Shown here in pieces: positions 45,488 through 58,155 of a DNA stretch of 64,000 nucleotides (its first letter is position 1; every line of letters starts with the position of its first letter). A model generated the notes under the pieces. That model was not told the DNA's origin. It saw only the letters and a list, made by a program, of their open reading frames with translations, and searched no databases. Made by a program: the position numbers and the translations under genes. The DNA is from Scilla litardierei. Its lineage: Eukaryota > Streptophyta > Magnoliopsida > Asparagales > Asparagaceae. The DNA lies in contig CM061136.1 of assembly GCA_030789695.1 (NCBI GenBank), positions 136,164,448 to 136,228,447 on the forward strand, written 5' to 3'.

Positions 45488-47200
45488 TGGTCACGCCCGG
45501 ATACACACCCGGAAAACAACTGTAGTTTTACCGCAAGCGCACGGCATAGTGGCAAGCGGGTATCGAACTCAGGGAGGACAACTGACAGTATCCTACTTTG
45601 ATCACCTAGCTATTGATGGAATAAGAATAGTTTTGATGGTAATGTCACAATCGTTCAAATAGCAAATAGAATTCAATATAATAAAGCGTCTAGGGATAGG
45701 AAATCCCCACTACAGGCTGTCACTCATCCTTGTGGATCATGAATATCAATGTTGAAAAGCTTGAATGTAGGTGAACTAGTCGCAACTTAATGTAGAACCA
45801 AGCTCACGCTCTCGCGCTATTTCCGGTCTATAGAAACCTAGATTGGGGCCCACTCTCGTGCAAACCCTAACCTAAGCCACTAGCGTGAAGATCAACATCA
45901 TCGTCCAATCGCAACTCGAACCCACTCTCGTGCAAACTCGAGCTACGACCTAGGTTATGATAGTTCGTATTCGTCCAATCTCTTGCAAACGAATATTAGT
46001 ATAGATTTATAATAAAAATCTTAGCTTTGGTCCAATATCTTGCAAACCAAATCTAGAGAATTTCAATTATAAACCTAAATCGAATATCTAGGCCTTCCCA
46101 TCGATTTGGATCCAATCTCTTGCAAATCCCAATCGATGGAAATTCCTAGCCACTCGTAATAAATCAATCACAACCTAACCTTTTTTCAATCCTAGCAACA
46201 ATTCTATTTATTCATCACAATTCAAAGATCGGGTCCGTAGGGTTCATCCCCATGCCCTACAACGACGAAACTACTCACAAATCATCATGGAAATCTCAGA
46301 AATAAAGAATAGGATCATAGCACAATTCATTGTAGAGAAGAGACAATTCATAAAAAAAAGAGTTTTAGCACGAAAGAACAAACCAAAATTATCGCCTATG
46401 ATCTCCAGCATTTACAAAAGGAATAGCCGTCAAAAAATAATAGAAGTCTCTCCTAAAACTAGGGATAAAACTAGGTTTAAATACAAGCCAAATTTGTCCA
46501 AAAAATCCTTACAGATTTGCCCCTACGCAGCCCAGAAGTCCCAATTTGCGTAGCAGTCGGACTGCATCGCTCGGCCGAGTGACCTATGTCACTCGGTCGA
46601 GTGACAGACCCAATAAAAGACAGAAAGTCTGGGAGTTTTGGGGGCTGTCACTCTGACTGACTTGGGCGAGTGGGCTTCTTCACTTGGTCGAGTGAGCAAT
46701 CTTGCTCGGCCGAGTGGGTCTTCTCAGAATTTCCAGTAACTTGGCCACTTCTCGGAAGAAAATCCATGTTCTACTCGGGCGAGTGAGCTTTCTCACTCGA
46801 CCGAGGGAACTTCCTTGTTCGGCCGAGTGAACTCTGAAAATTGGCTGTGCATATCCGTTTCACTCGGTCGAGTACATCTCTTCACTCGGCCGAGTGAGCT
46901 GTATCTGGGCTCTTTTCTTCTCCTCCTCGCCTCCTCGTCGATTCCATCGAGTTTCTTCCTCTTCCATCCATCCTCTAGCTCTGCTAACTCCTCAAATAAG
47001 CTATGGGCGATGCTCCGATGTGCGTAAAAGTCCTTTGATCTGATTTTCGCTCTAAATCGCTCCATATCTCGTGAAATACGACAAAAACAAGAAATAGTGA
47101 AAAGCAACACGATATCGTCAAATAATCGTGGAAAACACAATATGGGCGATCGAAATGACATGAAAACATGCAGAAAAAGGTGTAAAATAAGGAGAGATCA
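45488..47200 (-). mobile_element. 5' LTR of element B
   Basis: 1713 bp, TGGTCACGCCCGG...GGAGAGATCA on the plus strand, followed by TSD CGGCT. Palindrome array 46567-46890. Confidence 0.92.
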
Positions 47201-47205
47201 CGGCT

Positions 47206-47467
47206 CGGGCGAATGGTAGAAGCGTTCGGGCGAATGTGGGAATAGTCAAAGGCTCGGGCTGAAAAATTGGGAATTTTGGGAATTTGGGGATTTGGGCTGC
47301 GAGTTTTCGAATATATAAGATTATTCACTCGGCCGAGTAGCGTGTTCACTCGGCCGAGTGGCTCAGTTTATTAAGTATTCGAAATTTTTCGTGAAAGTAC
47401 TGACTCGGCCGAGCAGCACTTCCTACTCGGGCGAGTAGACAATGGTCAATTGGTCGAGTGGCATGGC
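47206..47467 (-). mobile_element. element A spacer fragment between B and C
   Basis: Non-coding, with ACTCGGCCGAGT palindromes (47323-47465) and a TATA-like TTATATATTCG on the minus strand near 47312-47322. Corresponds to 41830-42060 of element B. Confidence 0.6.
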
Positions 47468-48848
47468 TGTTCGAAGCAACGATCTAAGATCTTGGTTTGA
47501 TGATGACAAACGCGTCGTTATATCTGACGTGTGTGCTTAGTGTGTTTCAGGATTGGCGAAACGATACATCTTTCGCTATTTGAGAAACTGCTATTCATAT
47601 AGCTATTTGGGTGGGATAGAGAGCTTTGGCTAAAGCAAAGTGGACTTGGTCCAATATGGAGCAAAGTGGACTTGGTCCAATAGTGGAGAGATGGAATCAA
47701 ATCAATGTGGGATGTGATCGAATCAATTATCAAAGTGTTGGTTCTACCCAATTCCTACTCAAATATATTACACAATATATTTCCTTCTGAAAGATGGATT
47801 CAAATCTACCACTCCTATTTATATAGGATTCTTCTTTACCCTAACCGAAGACTAGGATGCGGCTACACAAGATTCTCCCCAGGCTATATCCAAACCCTAG
47901 CACAAAATATATATAAGGCATCATCCTAGGGTTGAAGAGTGCGGCAATAAAAAATTGAGAGGGGCTACAAAAAGGAAGCGGCTACACAAAAAAATGCGGC
48001 TGATAATCAATTGAATAAACCCTGTTGGCCATCAAAAAGCTCAAAGAGTCAGCCAGCATACATTTCTCCAAAGCACAAACCAACATCATCTTCATCACCA
48101 AGCGAAGGGTCATCCTCAAGCGTCAAAATCCTCCACCTATCCAACTATATCGTCAAGAGTCCACGTAAAGTATCATCTAGTTGCTGTTGCCGACGATGAC
48201 AAGAGACCGACGCATCTATTGTTCGAGTCGGAGACAAGCCGCTGATCACCTTTGCCGTCAAAAGGTCGACGATCACCACTGCTGCGAGGCGTTCGAATCT
48301 GCAGGGAAGCCTGCCGTCCGCTGACGAAGATCCACGCCAATAGCCTTGTCGATGTCGAAGTCAGAGACATCTTCGTCGCCGTCGACCCATCACACCGGAG
48401 AACGCCAAAAGCTCACCGCCATCTCATTGCCGTAAAGAAGAAGAGGTCGGAGATCGTTAGCGACCGTACACGTCGAATTCCTCGTGCCAAAGATCCTCCT
48501 GAAGACATCACCGTCGTCACGAGGAGTCGACGTCGTAGCCCTCCCGCTGGTCGTCGTCATGAAGAGCTCGTCACCGCTGCCGAGAAGGAGTCGCCGCCAT
48601 TGGCAGAGAGCTCGCCGTCGCTGAGAGCCTGCCGTCGTCGAGGAGTTGCCACCGTTCAAAGTTGCCAAAGAAGCCGCTCGAAGCAGCTGCCATCGCCTCT
48701 GTCATCTGTATAACGCCGTCGTCCACCATTGTAGAACTCGAGTACAGCAAGTCACATCCACGAAGGAGCGCCGTTGATCGCGAAGAGCTTAACGCCTTTG
48801 TTGCTGCTGAATGTTGCTAGTCGCCTTCGAAGACGGAGAAGACGACGT

Positions 48849-50562
48849 TGTTGAGTATTGATTCCCCGGATTTGGTTTTGGATGATGAGCAACCATAAAT
48901 ATATCATGAACTAACACTTTGTAAGCGCAGTTATGGAGATCGTCGCCAAATCTATATGAACATCAAAAGGGACGTCTCAAGACTTCTCAATACGCGTGAT
49001 TGTATGAGTTTTATTGAAGTCAAGAATGAAGATTGAAGCTTTGAAGATGGTTCGTAAGGTTTATTTTATAGTTTTCTAGCTTCATAGAATAGAATGTTAA
49101 GCCTTGAGTAGGACTTACTTTATAATCTTCATTTCGCTCATATCTTAGAGCTAGGATCTTAGTAGAAGTCCATACGATCTTTCCCAAAGCTTCGCGCTTC
49201 GATTCGCAACTTCTAGTGCATGTTAGTTGGTTCAAGTAGAAGAGCCAAACGACTAGATGACGATCTAGTCGGTCGGCAACTCTACATGAACCGACTAGTT
49301 TGCCTTTTCAATTTGAGCCTGAGCTACTGTTTATACTTAGTCGGTCTGTGTTCATTGATCGACCGAATATTTGATGAACTGGTCGATCAACTTTCCTTCT
49401 TAGACCGACTAGTTGAGCTTTACTGTACATGCCAATTTTCACCTGACTTACTGTTTATCGTTAGTCGGTCTATGCACATTTGGCGACCGACTAGTTGATG
49501 AACTAGTCGGTCAACATTTGTTCTTGGACCGACTAAATCAATTTGTTCTCAGACTTTCAGTTTTATCTCTTAGTCGGTCTCAGTTGAGTAACCGACCGAC
49601 TAGTTGTGAAACTAGTCGGTCAGCTACTCTTCTTGGACCGACTAGTTCCTTTTATCTGAACTTCGACCTATTCCCTGTTCACTCATTAGTCGGTCTACGT
49701 TGATTGACCGACCGACTAGTTGATGAACTAGTCGGTCGGTGGTTATTCTTTGACCGACTAGTTGGGTTCAGAATAGAGCCGTTGGAGCCTTTCTTCAAAC
49801 GTTTTTCTCTCCATCCCTCCTCTATCCTATATATAGTTGGAGGGGCTCGTTCATAAGTTTCAAGGCTGCCATTTTAGAGATTTGGAGAAATCTAAGAGAA
49901 GCTATTCAACTCCATTCTAAAGCTTTCTCTTCCTCACAAGAATCTCTCCCTCAACTCTTTGAGCCATTTCCTCAAGAGAGATTCTCTCCATTGTGAGCCT
50001 TCCAAGCCAAGAGCTTGATCCAAAGTCACCATCCTCCATCCTAGCCTTCGATCGCTGATCTTATTGGTGGAGATTCGGTTTGGTGACATTCTCTCCTCAA
50101 AATCCATCATTGCCCTAATTTGGTAAGATTTACTCAAGGCATAGGATTTTGTAGGTAAGTGTTTATTTCATTTCATTGAATTGAATTGTTGTATACTCTC
50201 GGTTGTGAGAGTTTGCGTGATCCCGGGTTGTGGGATTCATGGACATCGATTGTAGGTCGATTACACTTGTGGAGTTTCCGCAAGTGGGTTAGTGGAAATC
50301 TTGAGTTAGGGTTTCTAACTCAAGTATCCGGAGGGGATCCGGGTGGTTGGGACGTAGGATCACCGGGAATAAGTCGGGGAGACTTGGGTGGATCCGAACC
50401 CGTTACATGTTTTGTTTGCGTTTGACTATCTCTTGTTAATTGTTGTTTATTCCGCATTGTCGTTTGTTTCTTGCACAATAATTAGGAATAACTATCTTGA
50501 TTATTTTAAAGTACTATTCACCCCCCTCTAGTACATGTGCAGTAGCTTCACAGGGCACTACA
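48849..50562 (+). mobile_element. solo LTR D of the SIRE-type F family
   Basis: 1714 bp from TGTTGAGTATTG to GGGCACTACA, with a perfect duplication GACGT at 48844-48848 and 50563-50567. Nothing but the LTR is present, so the internal part was lost by LTR-LTR recombination. It is clearly related to the F LTRs over the whole length. It carries five 76-nt modules (starts 49223, 49337, 49461, 49570, 49686) and a TATA box CCTATATATAG near 49827. Confidence 0.93.
49223..49761 (+). repeat. five 76-nt inverted-motif modules in solo LTR D
   Basis: All five keep the 10-14-10-8-10-14-10 spacing of element F even where motifs are mutated (for example CTGGTCGATC in the second module), while the 14-nt spacers have diverged. 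Confidence 0.9.
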
Positions 50563-51362
50563 GACGTCTCTCTGTTGTGCTGCATGCCCTAGGACGAGGA
50601 GAGATCAGAGCTAGCTGACGTGGCGGCCGCATCACGTGAAAACGAGAAACCGTAATCAACAGTTGTGATTGAACCGAAGCGGAGCCATTCGAACGCAAAA
50701 CACGCTGACTTGGAAATTCTTTAAGTGGATTGCTCTGTGCACCGACAGCCTATATTTGGGTTTCGAACTAAACTTTCTTTATGCACAGACCAGTGCACAA
50801 CTTGACATCCAGGAGTCGGATTGAGACACCATTTGCGTCAGATTGGAGCTGACGACGTGCTGATTGATAGAGACGTCTACACAGACACGAACTGAGCATT
50901 TCTAAACTCTTTACTCCTTTTTATTCGTGTATTAGTGTAACGTTCTCTGTAGGAGAAACTTTACCATCTTTGGACTATTTTGGGACTTGTCTAGTTGGGC
51001 TAGACAAGTAGGACCCAGCTAGTTTGGGACTAGCTGGTAGAAAGCGTTACTAGGATTGATAGTGAGAGAAAACACAGTGAGTGGGGTACTGAGAGCCTGG
51101 AGAGTGTAGAGACGTAGAGGGTGCTCTGAGCATGCTCTAACTTGTGGTTTTGTACCTATTGCACTATTCAATACTAGTATCTTCTTTGGGGGCGACGTAG
51201 GTCGTTGGGGCGACCGAACCAGGGTAAATCTGCTGTGTACTCTGTGTCTGCATTTTATTTACCTTGCTGCTGCTGCTATAACTGCGTGAGTTTGTTCCTG
51301 AGTTGTACGAATTATTTTATAAGCCTATTCACCCCCCTTTAGGCTAGGATCCAGATCCAACA

Positions 51363-51531
51363 AAGGCCACTCAGAGCTTTTCAAGTGCTGAAAGTGTCTG
51401 ATTCACTCGGTCGAGTGACTAAATCACTCGGCCGAGTGGCAAATAAATGACAAAGAGGGGTATCACTCGGCGGAGTGTCTGATTCAAGAGCTTTTCAAGT
51501 GCTGAAAGTGTCTGATTCACCAGATCCAACA
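51363..51531 (+). repeat. flank-derived insert between C 5' LTR and PBS
   Basis: After the LTR end CCAGATCCAACA (51351-51362) come 157 bp of Athila spacer DNA, then a second CCAGATCCAACA (51520-51531), then the PBS. The first 90-100 bp match the DNA just outside the 3' LTR (56463 onward), including AAGGCCACTCAGAGC and two palindromes. A 34-bp piece (AGAGCTTTTCAAGTGCTGAA...ATTCAC) occurs at 51373-51406 and again at 51487-51520. Confidence 0.85.
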
Positions 51532-51533
51532 AG

Positions 51534-51551
51534 TGGTATCAGAGCAGGTTA
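51534..51551 (+). other. primer-binding site (initiator tRNA-Met) of element C
   Basis: TGGTATCAGAGCAGGTTA. Normally this would abut the LTR, but here it is 169 bp further in than the first LTR end. Confidence 0.85.
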
Positions 51552-51576
51552 GAGGATCTAGTCTAGTCTGGCTATC

Positions 51577-52890
51577 ATGAAAACCCCAAAGTTAGTTTTT
51601 CCCCATGTCATGCCTATTGATCGTCATCCTTTATTTAGTGGCCATGATTATATATACTGGAAGGCTAGGATGAAAACTTATTTTCTATTTGTTGATGTTG
51701 ATAGTTGGTACATTATTGATAATGGATATTCTATGCATGAAAGTAATCTGAATTTAAATGATAAAAAAGCGTGTGCTATAAATGCTAAAGCAATGAATAT
51801 CTTATTGTGTGGGTTGAGTAGAATAATATTTGATCGTATTTCACATTGCTCTTCTGCGCAGGATATATGGAGGACCTTGGAAATTGCATATGGAAGTGAG
51901 AAATCCCTCAGCTGCAATGAAAAGAATCAAAAGGGAAGAGACGTTGTCTTAAATAATTAAGATGCTTCTCTTTGTGACAATACTAAGCGTAACGTTATTT
52001 GTTTTAAATGCAAGAAGCAGGGACACTTCGCTAAACATTGCCCACAAGAAACAGGTGGTGTTGTAGAGAAGAAAGGAAAAGGTGTAGTGCGAATGTGGGA
52101 CATGGATAATGGAGATGAGCTCAAGGAAAATGAAGCACACGCATCCCTCTGCTTGGTGGCAAAATATAACGAGGTAAAATCTGGTAGTAAAGCTGAACTC
52201 CTTACTCTTTGTAAAGAAATGCAAGATAAAATAGTAGAGCGTGAATCCACTGTAGATGATTATTAAAATGAGAACTTTGAAATGCAACAATCTGAATATG
52301 ATATGTCTAAAGAGATTGAAAAATTAAAATTGTTGCTCGTAACTCTACTATTGACATATTGAAAAAGGAAAAATCAAGCTTTAATGATGAAGCACCTTGT
52401 CTTTCTTGTCCTTCATTAATGAACAATATTAGCATGCTAAAACAAGATCTTTTGAAGCTTGAAGGTGAAAAAGATTATGAAATAAGAGAGCTTAAGGATA
52501 AATTTTGCATGCTAGATAATGATCTTAAGAGAAAAAAAATTTAGTTTGAAAAGAAGGAAAAGGAAAACAAGTTAGCTTTTATAAGTAAATGTACTTTGCT
52601 TGTGGATGAGAATAAACTACTAAAATTCAAAGTATCTCATCTTGAATTGTCCATTAAGAAATTCTCTATAGGAAAACAATCGTTGGATAATATTTTAGAG
52701 AATCAATTATATGCAATAATAGAAGAGGACTTGGATTTGGTTTGAAAAATAATGAAAAGCCAAAATTCAAGAAATTCCACAATATGCCTTCAATTGTGAA
52801 AAACAAAAATGCAAAATGCTTTACTTGTGATAGTGTAGGCCACACATCATATTATTGTAAATTTAGGAACACAAATATCAAGTTTAAATA
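51577..52890 (+). pseudogene. gag: element C copia gag, decayed
   Basis: Starts MKTPKLVFPHVMPIDRHP with the copia capsid pattern FSGHDYIYWKARMKTYF and INAKAMNILLCGLS. A TAA at 51958-51960 stops it. The same frame then shows a CCHC knuckle CFKCKKQGHFAKHC (52000-52041). After more stops there is a coiled-coil-like part with KDKFCMLDNDLK and a second knuckle CFTCDSVGHTSYYC (52817-52858), followed by VWVPKSLMANTNG, the usual link to protease. The protease and everything after it are missing. It would have packaged element RNA when intact. Confidence 0.75.
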
Positions 52891-54281
52891 AGTGTGGGTT
52901 CCTAAATCTTTAATGGCAAACACTAATGGACCTTGTTGGATTCCAAGGTCACACTTAACACCTTTCATGTATGTAAGGTGGAAACTTGGCGAGGAGCGAT
53001 AAACTCAATGTCTCATTCTTTTAGCTCCTTCATCAAATAGCGACGAGAAGGTATAATTTTTATCCCTCTTTGCATTTCATTGCATACCTTCATAAATTGT
53101 TTTGTGTGCTTGATTTATTTTTGTTTGCATGCTTGTTTGCATGATTTTTAATGTTTTTTATTTCTGAAAAATTTTTAAAATAATTGAGCTTAAACGAATA
53201 CCCTTTATTATTTATGTTAAGTGGTATTGTATGAATGTTCAAAAATATCCCTTGTAGAAGTCAATTCATTACTGTTGTAGCTACATGAACATGATGTTAT
53301 CCTTTTTGTAGCCATGACATGTCTCAAAATTTCAAATTTGATTTCTACACCTACATTTGCACTTTCACGATAATTGACCTTTTAGTGCTTTTGGAGATTC
53401 TTTTGAAGAATAATGGAAAGTGAATGTAGGAATGATTAATTTCTGAATTTTCTAAGGGATATGAAGTGTTTTAGCCATGAATTAAAATTGAGCACCAAAG
53501 AAATAATAATAATAAAATATATTTGCTCCGTATGAAAAATGGATACACTTCATGGCTAAAACACAACCCACGAGTATCCAACTTGTGCTATGGGTAATCA
53601 TTAGTGTTGGTGTATATAACTCGTCAAGCAATGCCACCCCACATTTAAAAGTCCTTTTAGGCTATGTTTTGGGGTTTGGTATCTTGAACTCATCTTTGAT
53701 GAGGTGGAAAAAATCAATCCTAGTGATATTCATGAAAATTGGAAAATGTGGATTGATTTGGTTGATTTTCTGAAATTGAATATCCTTTAGTACTTTATTG
53801 TCTATATCACTACACTTACACAAAGGTGGAGAAGTCTTATTATGAAATTCTACGAGCTTGGATTGTCTATTTTTTGGAAAACTCATGCAAATTGCACGCT
53901 ACATTTAATAATGGTTTACTTTTGCATGGAATATTTTTGTGACTTCATTAATCCACTTTTGGTGATTACAAAGGGGGAGAAAGCAAAGAAAGATTTGACA
54001 GACTGGATGTCGGTATTAAGAAGTGGACTTGATGGGACTTGATGACGGTATTAATTGTTGAAGGGGGAGCATGAAAAATTCTTGAATATATGTTGAAGGG
54101 GGGAGCTTGAGAGAAGGGGGAGCATGCTTTTATATTTGTTATAATGTTGTGCATGCTATGTTGTAATACTTGAATATCTCATTTCACGATTCATATTGCA
54201 TTACACCCTTCACCACACTTCACACACACATACTTATTGCTCAAATCTTTTATGTGTTTGTCATCACCAAAAGGGGGAGAT
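52891..54281 (+). mobile_element. 3' internal region of element C, non-coding
   Basis: AT-rich, no supported gene and no pol motifs. It ends with several purine-rich patches (AAGGGGGAG near 54060, GAAGGGGGGAGC near 54095 and 54115) and the polypurine tract AAAAGGGGGAGAT (54269-54281) next to the 3' LTR. Confidence 0.65.
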
Positions 54282-56462
54282 TGTTGAAAGCAACGAACTA
54301 GGATCTTGGTTTGATGATGACAAACGTGTCATTATATCTGACGTGTGTCTTAGTGTGTTTCAGGATTGGCGAAACGATACATCTTTCGCTATTTGAGAAA
54401 CTGCTATTCATATAGCTATTTGGGTAAGATAGAGAGCTTTGGCTAAAGCAAAGTGGACTTGGTCCAATATGGAGCAAAGTGGACTTGGTCTAATAGTGGA
54501 GAGATGGTATCAAATCAATGTGGGATGTGATCGAATCAATTATCAAAGTGTTGGTTCTACCCAATTCCTACTCAAATATATTATCACAATATATTTTCCT
54601 TCTAAAAGATGGATTCAAATCTACCACTCCTATTTATATAGGATTCTTCTTTACCCTAACCGAAGACTAGGATGCGGCTACACAAGATTCTCCCCAGGCT
54701 ATATCAAAACCCTAGCACAAAATATAAATAAGGCATCATCCCTAGGGTTAAAGAGTGTGGCAATAAAAAATTGAGAGGGGCTACAAAAAGGAAGCGGCTA
54801 CACAAAAAAAGTGCGGCTGATAATCAATTGAATAAACCCTGTTGGCCATCAAAAAGCTCAAATAGTCAACCGGCATACATTTCTCCAAAGCACAAACCAA
54901 CATCATCTTCATCACCAAGTGAAGGGTCATCCTCAAGCGTCAAAATCCTCCACCTATCCAACTACATCGTCAAGAGTCCACGCAAAGTATCATCTAGTTG
55001 CTGTTGCCGACGATGACGAGAAACCACCGCATCTATTGTTCTAGTCTGAGACAAGCCGCTGATCGCCTTCGCCGTCAAAAGGTCGACGATCGTCGCTGCT
55101 GTGAGGCGTTCGAATTTGCAGGGAAGCTCGCTGTCCACTGACGAAGATCCATGCCAATAGCCTCATCGCCGTCGAAGGCGTAGACATCTTCGTCGCCGTC
55201 GACCCATCACACCGGAGAACGCCAAAAGCTCACCGCCCATCTCGCCACCGTAAAGAAGAAGAGGTCAGAGATCGTTACCGACCGTCTTCGTCGAATTCCT
55301 CATGCCAAAGATCCTCCTGAAGACATTGTCGTCGTCACGAGGAGTCGACGTCGTTGCCCTCCCCGCTGGTCATTGTCACGAAGAGCTCGTCGCTGCTACC
55401 GAGAAGGAGTTGCCGCCATTGGCAGAGAGCTCGCCGTCGCTGAGAGCCTGTCTTTGCTGAGGAGTTGCCACCATTCGAAGTTGCCAAAGAAGCCACTCGG
55501 AGCAGCTGCCATCCCCTCTGCATCTGCACAACGCCGTCGTCCACCATTGTAGAACTCGAATGCAGCAAGTCGCATCCACGAAGGAGCGCCGTTGATCGCG
55601 TAGAGCTTGATGCCTTTGTTGCTGCTGAATGTCACTAGTCGCTTTTGAAGACAGAGAAGACGACGTCTCTCTACTGTGCTGCATGCCCTAGGACGAGGAG
55701 AGATCGGAGCTAGCTGACGTGACGGTCGCATCACGTGAAAACGAGAAACCGTAATCAACGGTTGTGATTGAACCGAAGCGGTGCCATTCGAACGCAAAAC
55801 ACGCTGACTTGGAAATTCTTTAAGTGGATTGCTCTGTGCACCGACAGCCTATATTTGGGTTTCGAACTGAACTTTCTTTACGCACAGACCAGTGCATAAC
55901 TTGACATCCAGGAGTCGGATTGAGACACCATTTGCGTCAGATTGGAGCTGACGACGTGCTGATTGACAGAGACGTCTACACAGACACGAACTGAGCATTT
56001 CTAAACTCTTTACTCCTTTTTATTCGTGTATTAGTGTAACGTTCTCTGTAGGAGAAACTTTACCACCTTTGGACTATTTTGGGACTTGTCTGGTTGGGGC
56101 TAGACAAGTAGGACCCAGCTAATTTGGGACTAGTTGGTAGAAAGCGTTACTAGGACTGATATTGAGAGAAAACATAGTGAGTGGGGGTATTGAGAGCCTG
56201 GCGAGTGTAGAGACGTAGAGGGTGCTCTGAGCATGCTCTAACTTGTGGTTTTGTACCTATTGCACTATTCAATACTAGTATCTGATTTAGAGGCTAGACA
56301 TAGGTCAATGGGGCGACCGAACCCGGGTAAATCTGCTGTGTACTCTGTGTTTACATTTTATTTACCTTGCTGCTGCTATAACTGCGTGAGTTTGTTTATG
56401 AGTTGCACGAATTATTTTATAAGCCTATTCACCCCCCTTTAGGCTAGGATCCAGATCCAACA
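54282..56462 (+). mobile_element. 3' LTR of element C
   Basis: 2181 bp, TGTTGAAAGCAACGA to CCAGATCCAACA, with an uninterrupted GACGTCTCTC at the site where D entered the 5' LTR (about 55663). Confidence 0.93.
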
Positions 56463-57050
56463 AAGGCCACTCAGAGCTTTTCAAGTGCTGAAAGTGTCTG
56501 ATTCACTCGGTCGAGTGACTAAATCACTCGGCCGAGTGGAAAATAAATGGCAGAGAGGGGTTTTTCGAATCTTCCCTGATCAGTTCCCTACTCGACCAAG
56601 TAGGGTTTTCACTCGGCCGAGTGAAAATTTCACTCGGCCGAGTGGGATGCTATTTTCAGCTCTAACTCTCTATTTTGCTCCACTTTTTGATTTTCTTCTC
56701 CCCGTCAGTTTCTTTCTTCTCTTGATGCCTGAGCGCATCCCTGGAGCGCTCTCCTTTGCCATGGTCGTCCTCCATTCATATGGTTCCTATTCTCCATCTC
56801 CTGAAATGAAAAATATTGCCCGTTGTCAGGTTTTTCTTCGACACTTGACTCTAAACACTAATAAAGATCTAAAACAAAAATAAAAGGAAAAATTTAACTA
56901 AAATAAGATAAAACCGTCGGGTTGCCTCCCGACAAGCACTCATTTAAGGTCTTAAGCTTGACCCCTTAAGATACGCGTTTAAAGCTCGATGTTTGGCGCA
57001 TGTGAGATGCGCGCGTCAAACTTGCCGGGAAGGCCGCTTAGGTTTAGTTG
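56463..57050 (-). mobile_element. element A spacer with palindromes, right of C
   Basis: Palindromes at 56504-56645. Further right (earlier on the minus strand) is the GACCTTAAATGAGTGCTTGT and GGGAGGCAACCCGAC mark near 56950-56915, as in B. No RT or integrase. Confidence 0.65.
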
Positions 57051-58000
57051 TTAATTTTCATCGGCTTTCCTCGGCTCCCCTTCATCATGGGTAGTAGTGG
57101 GGAATGAGTCCCCCAAGCTTGAGCTTTTAACTTCCTTTTTCTTGACCGGCGGTGAAGATTTGTTGTCCGGTTGAGCTTCCTTCATGTGTTTCGCCGTATA
57201 GAGCTTGCATAGCTCTCTAATCTTGACGACATTAGTTTCGTCATTCTCCTCATCCATAAGAGGATCCGTCGGGTCTCCCATCATCTCGCCATCTTTAGTA
57301 AGTTGGCCCTCTTCGAGGCCGTCATCGTGCTTGGCTCCGATGGCAAATGGCATGGCATCGTTAATCACCTCGTCGAGGAGGTCCACATAGTCCACGTCAT
57401 CTGGCCAAGACATATGCTTCATCGCCTTCGAAATGTGGAGTTCAACTTCAATATTTCCGACGTTCTAGGACAATGTTCCTTCCCTCGCATCCACAATCAC
57501 TCCGACGGTGGCCAAGAAAGGGCGTCCAAGAATCAGCGACGTATTACCTTCCTCCTTAATATCCATCACCACGAAGTCGCATGGCAAGAAAAGTCCGCCC
57601 GATACTTGTAGCGGTATGTTTTCTGCAATCCCCACCGGCCTAGTGATTCGCCCATCGGCGAGTTATATCTTCATGTCCGTCGCCTTTAGGTCGGTCCCCG
57701 TATTCAATTTCTTAAACATCGTGAGGGGCATGAGGCTCACGCTTGCTCCCAAATCTACCAAAGCTTTCTGAAGTGGGACTCCTCTAAGCGTGCAAGCAAT
57801 TCAAAAACTACAAGGATCTTTGAACTTGGTCGGCGCTTTCTCCTTCCTAGTAAACCACGTACTTTGCTCGGTGAGCATGATCCTTTCTTTTCGCTTCTTT
57901 CCCGCGATCAAATTCTTTAGAAACTTAGCATATGACGGGATTTCGATGATGGCATCCAAGAATGGAATATTCAAGCTCACACCTCATAAATACTCTAGAA
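57051..58000 (-). pseudogene. element A aspartic protease region
   Basis: The minus strand keeps the retropepsin site VDLGASVSLMPLTMF (about 57755-57710) with the glycine intact. A TAA at 57663-57665 falls at the same codon as in element B, after M-K-I. Further breaks follow (for example near 57467). The charged tail (57422-57051) has KHMSWPDDVDYVDLLDEV and ends without RT. Broken. Confidence 0.72.
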
Positions 58001-58155
58001 ATTTGACGAGCCTTTTCTCAATCCTTGCCTTTGTCAACCGTTGTGGGAATGGTACCGGTGGCATATAAGTGCGCTCCTCTTATGGCTTATCTACTTCAGA
58101 TTTTTCACCGTCTTTTGGTGCCTTTGGGCCCTCCTCTTCATTGACCGGTTCCTTA

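Larger units (their letters stand above)
34857..47200 (-). mobile_element. element B: inner Athila-type gypsy element, non-autonomous
   Basis: 12.3 kb, minus strand, 3' LTR 34857-36596 and 5' LTR 45488-47200, with a perfect duplication CGGCT at 34852-34856 and 47201-47205. Same family and same orientation as A, into whose spacer it inserted. It has PBS, gag, protease, spacer, ATHILA ORF-1-like gene and PPT; RT, RNase H and integrase are absent. LTR divergence in the first 380 bp is about 28 differences, no lower than in A although B must be the later insertion. Confidence 0.92.
47468..51362 (+). mobile_element. 5' LTR of element C, split by solo LTR D
   Basis: LTR parts 47468-48848 and 50568-51362 (GACGT duplicated around D). 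Open frames in the GTCGTCGCC-rich part show no known domain and are shared with the 3' LTR, so they are LTR sequence. Confidence 0.9.
47468..56462 (+). mobile_element. element C: non-autonomous Ty1/copia element
   Basis: Plus-strand element inserted in the palindrome-rich spacer of A. LTRs 47468-51362 (2181 bp after removing solo LTR D) and 54282-56462 (2181 bp), starting TGTT(C/G)AAAGCAACGA and ending CCAGATCCAACA. Flanks ATGGC (47463-47467) and AAGGC (56463-56467) fit a 5-bp duplication with one mutation; the same spacer in B reads AAGGC. The internal region has a decayed gag, no protease-integrase-RT-RNase H and no third ORF. The LTRs contain a TATA box (about 47816 and 54631) but no inverted-motif array. 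Confidence 0.9.

Noticed and set aside
48252..48713. Arginine-rich 153-residue frame
   Set aside because: Lies in the LTR of element C, is not kept in the 3' LTR copy and matches no family I know.
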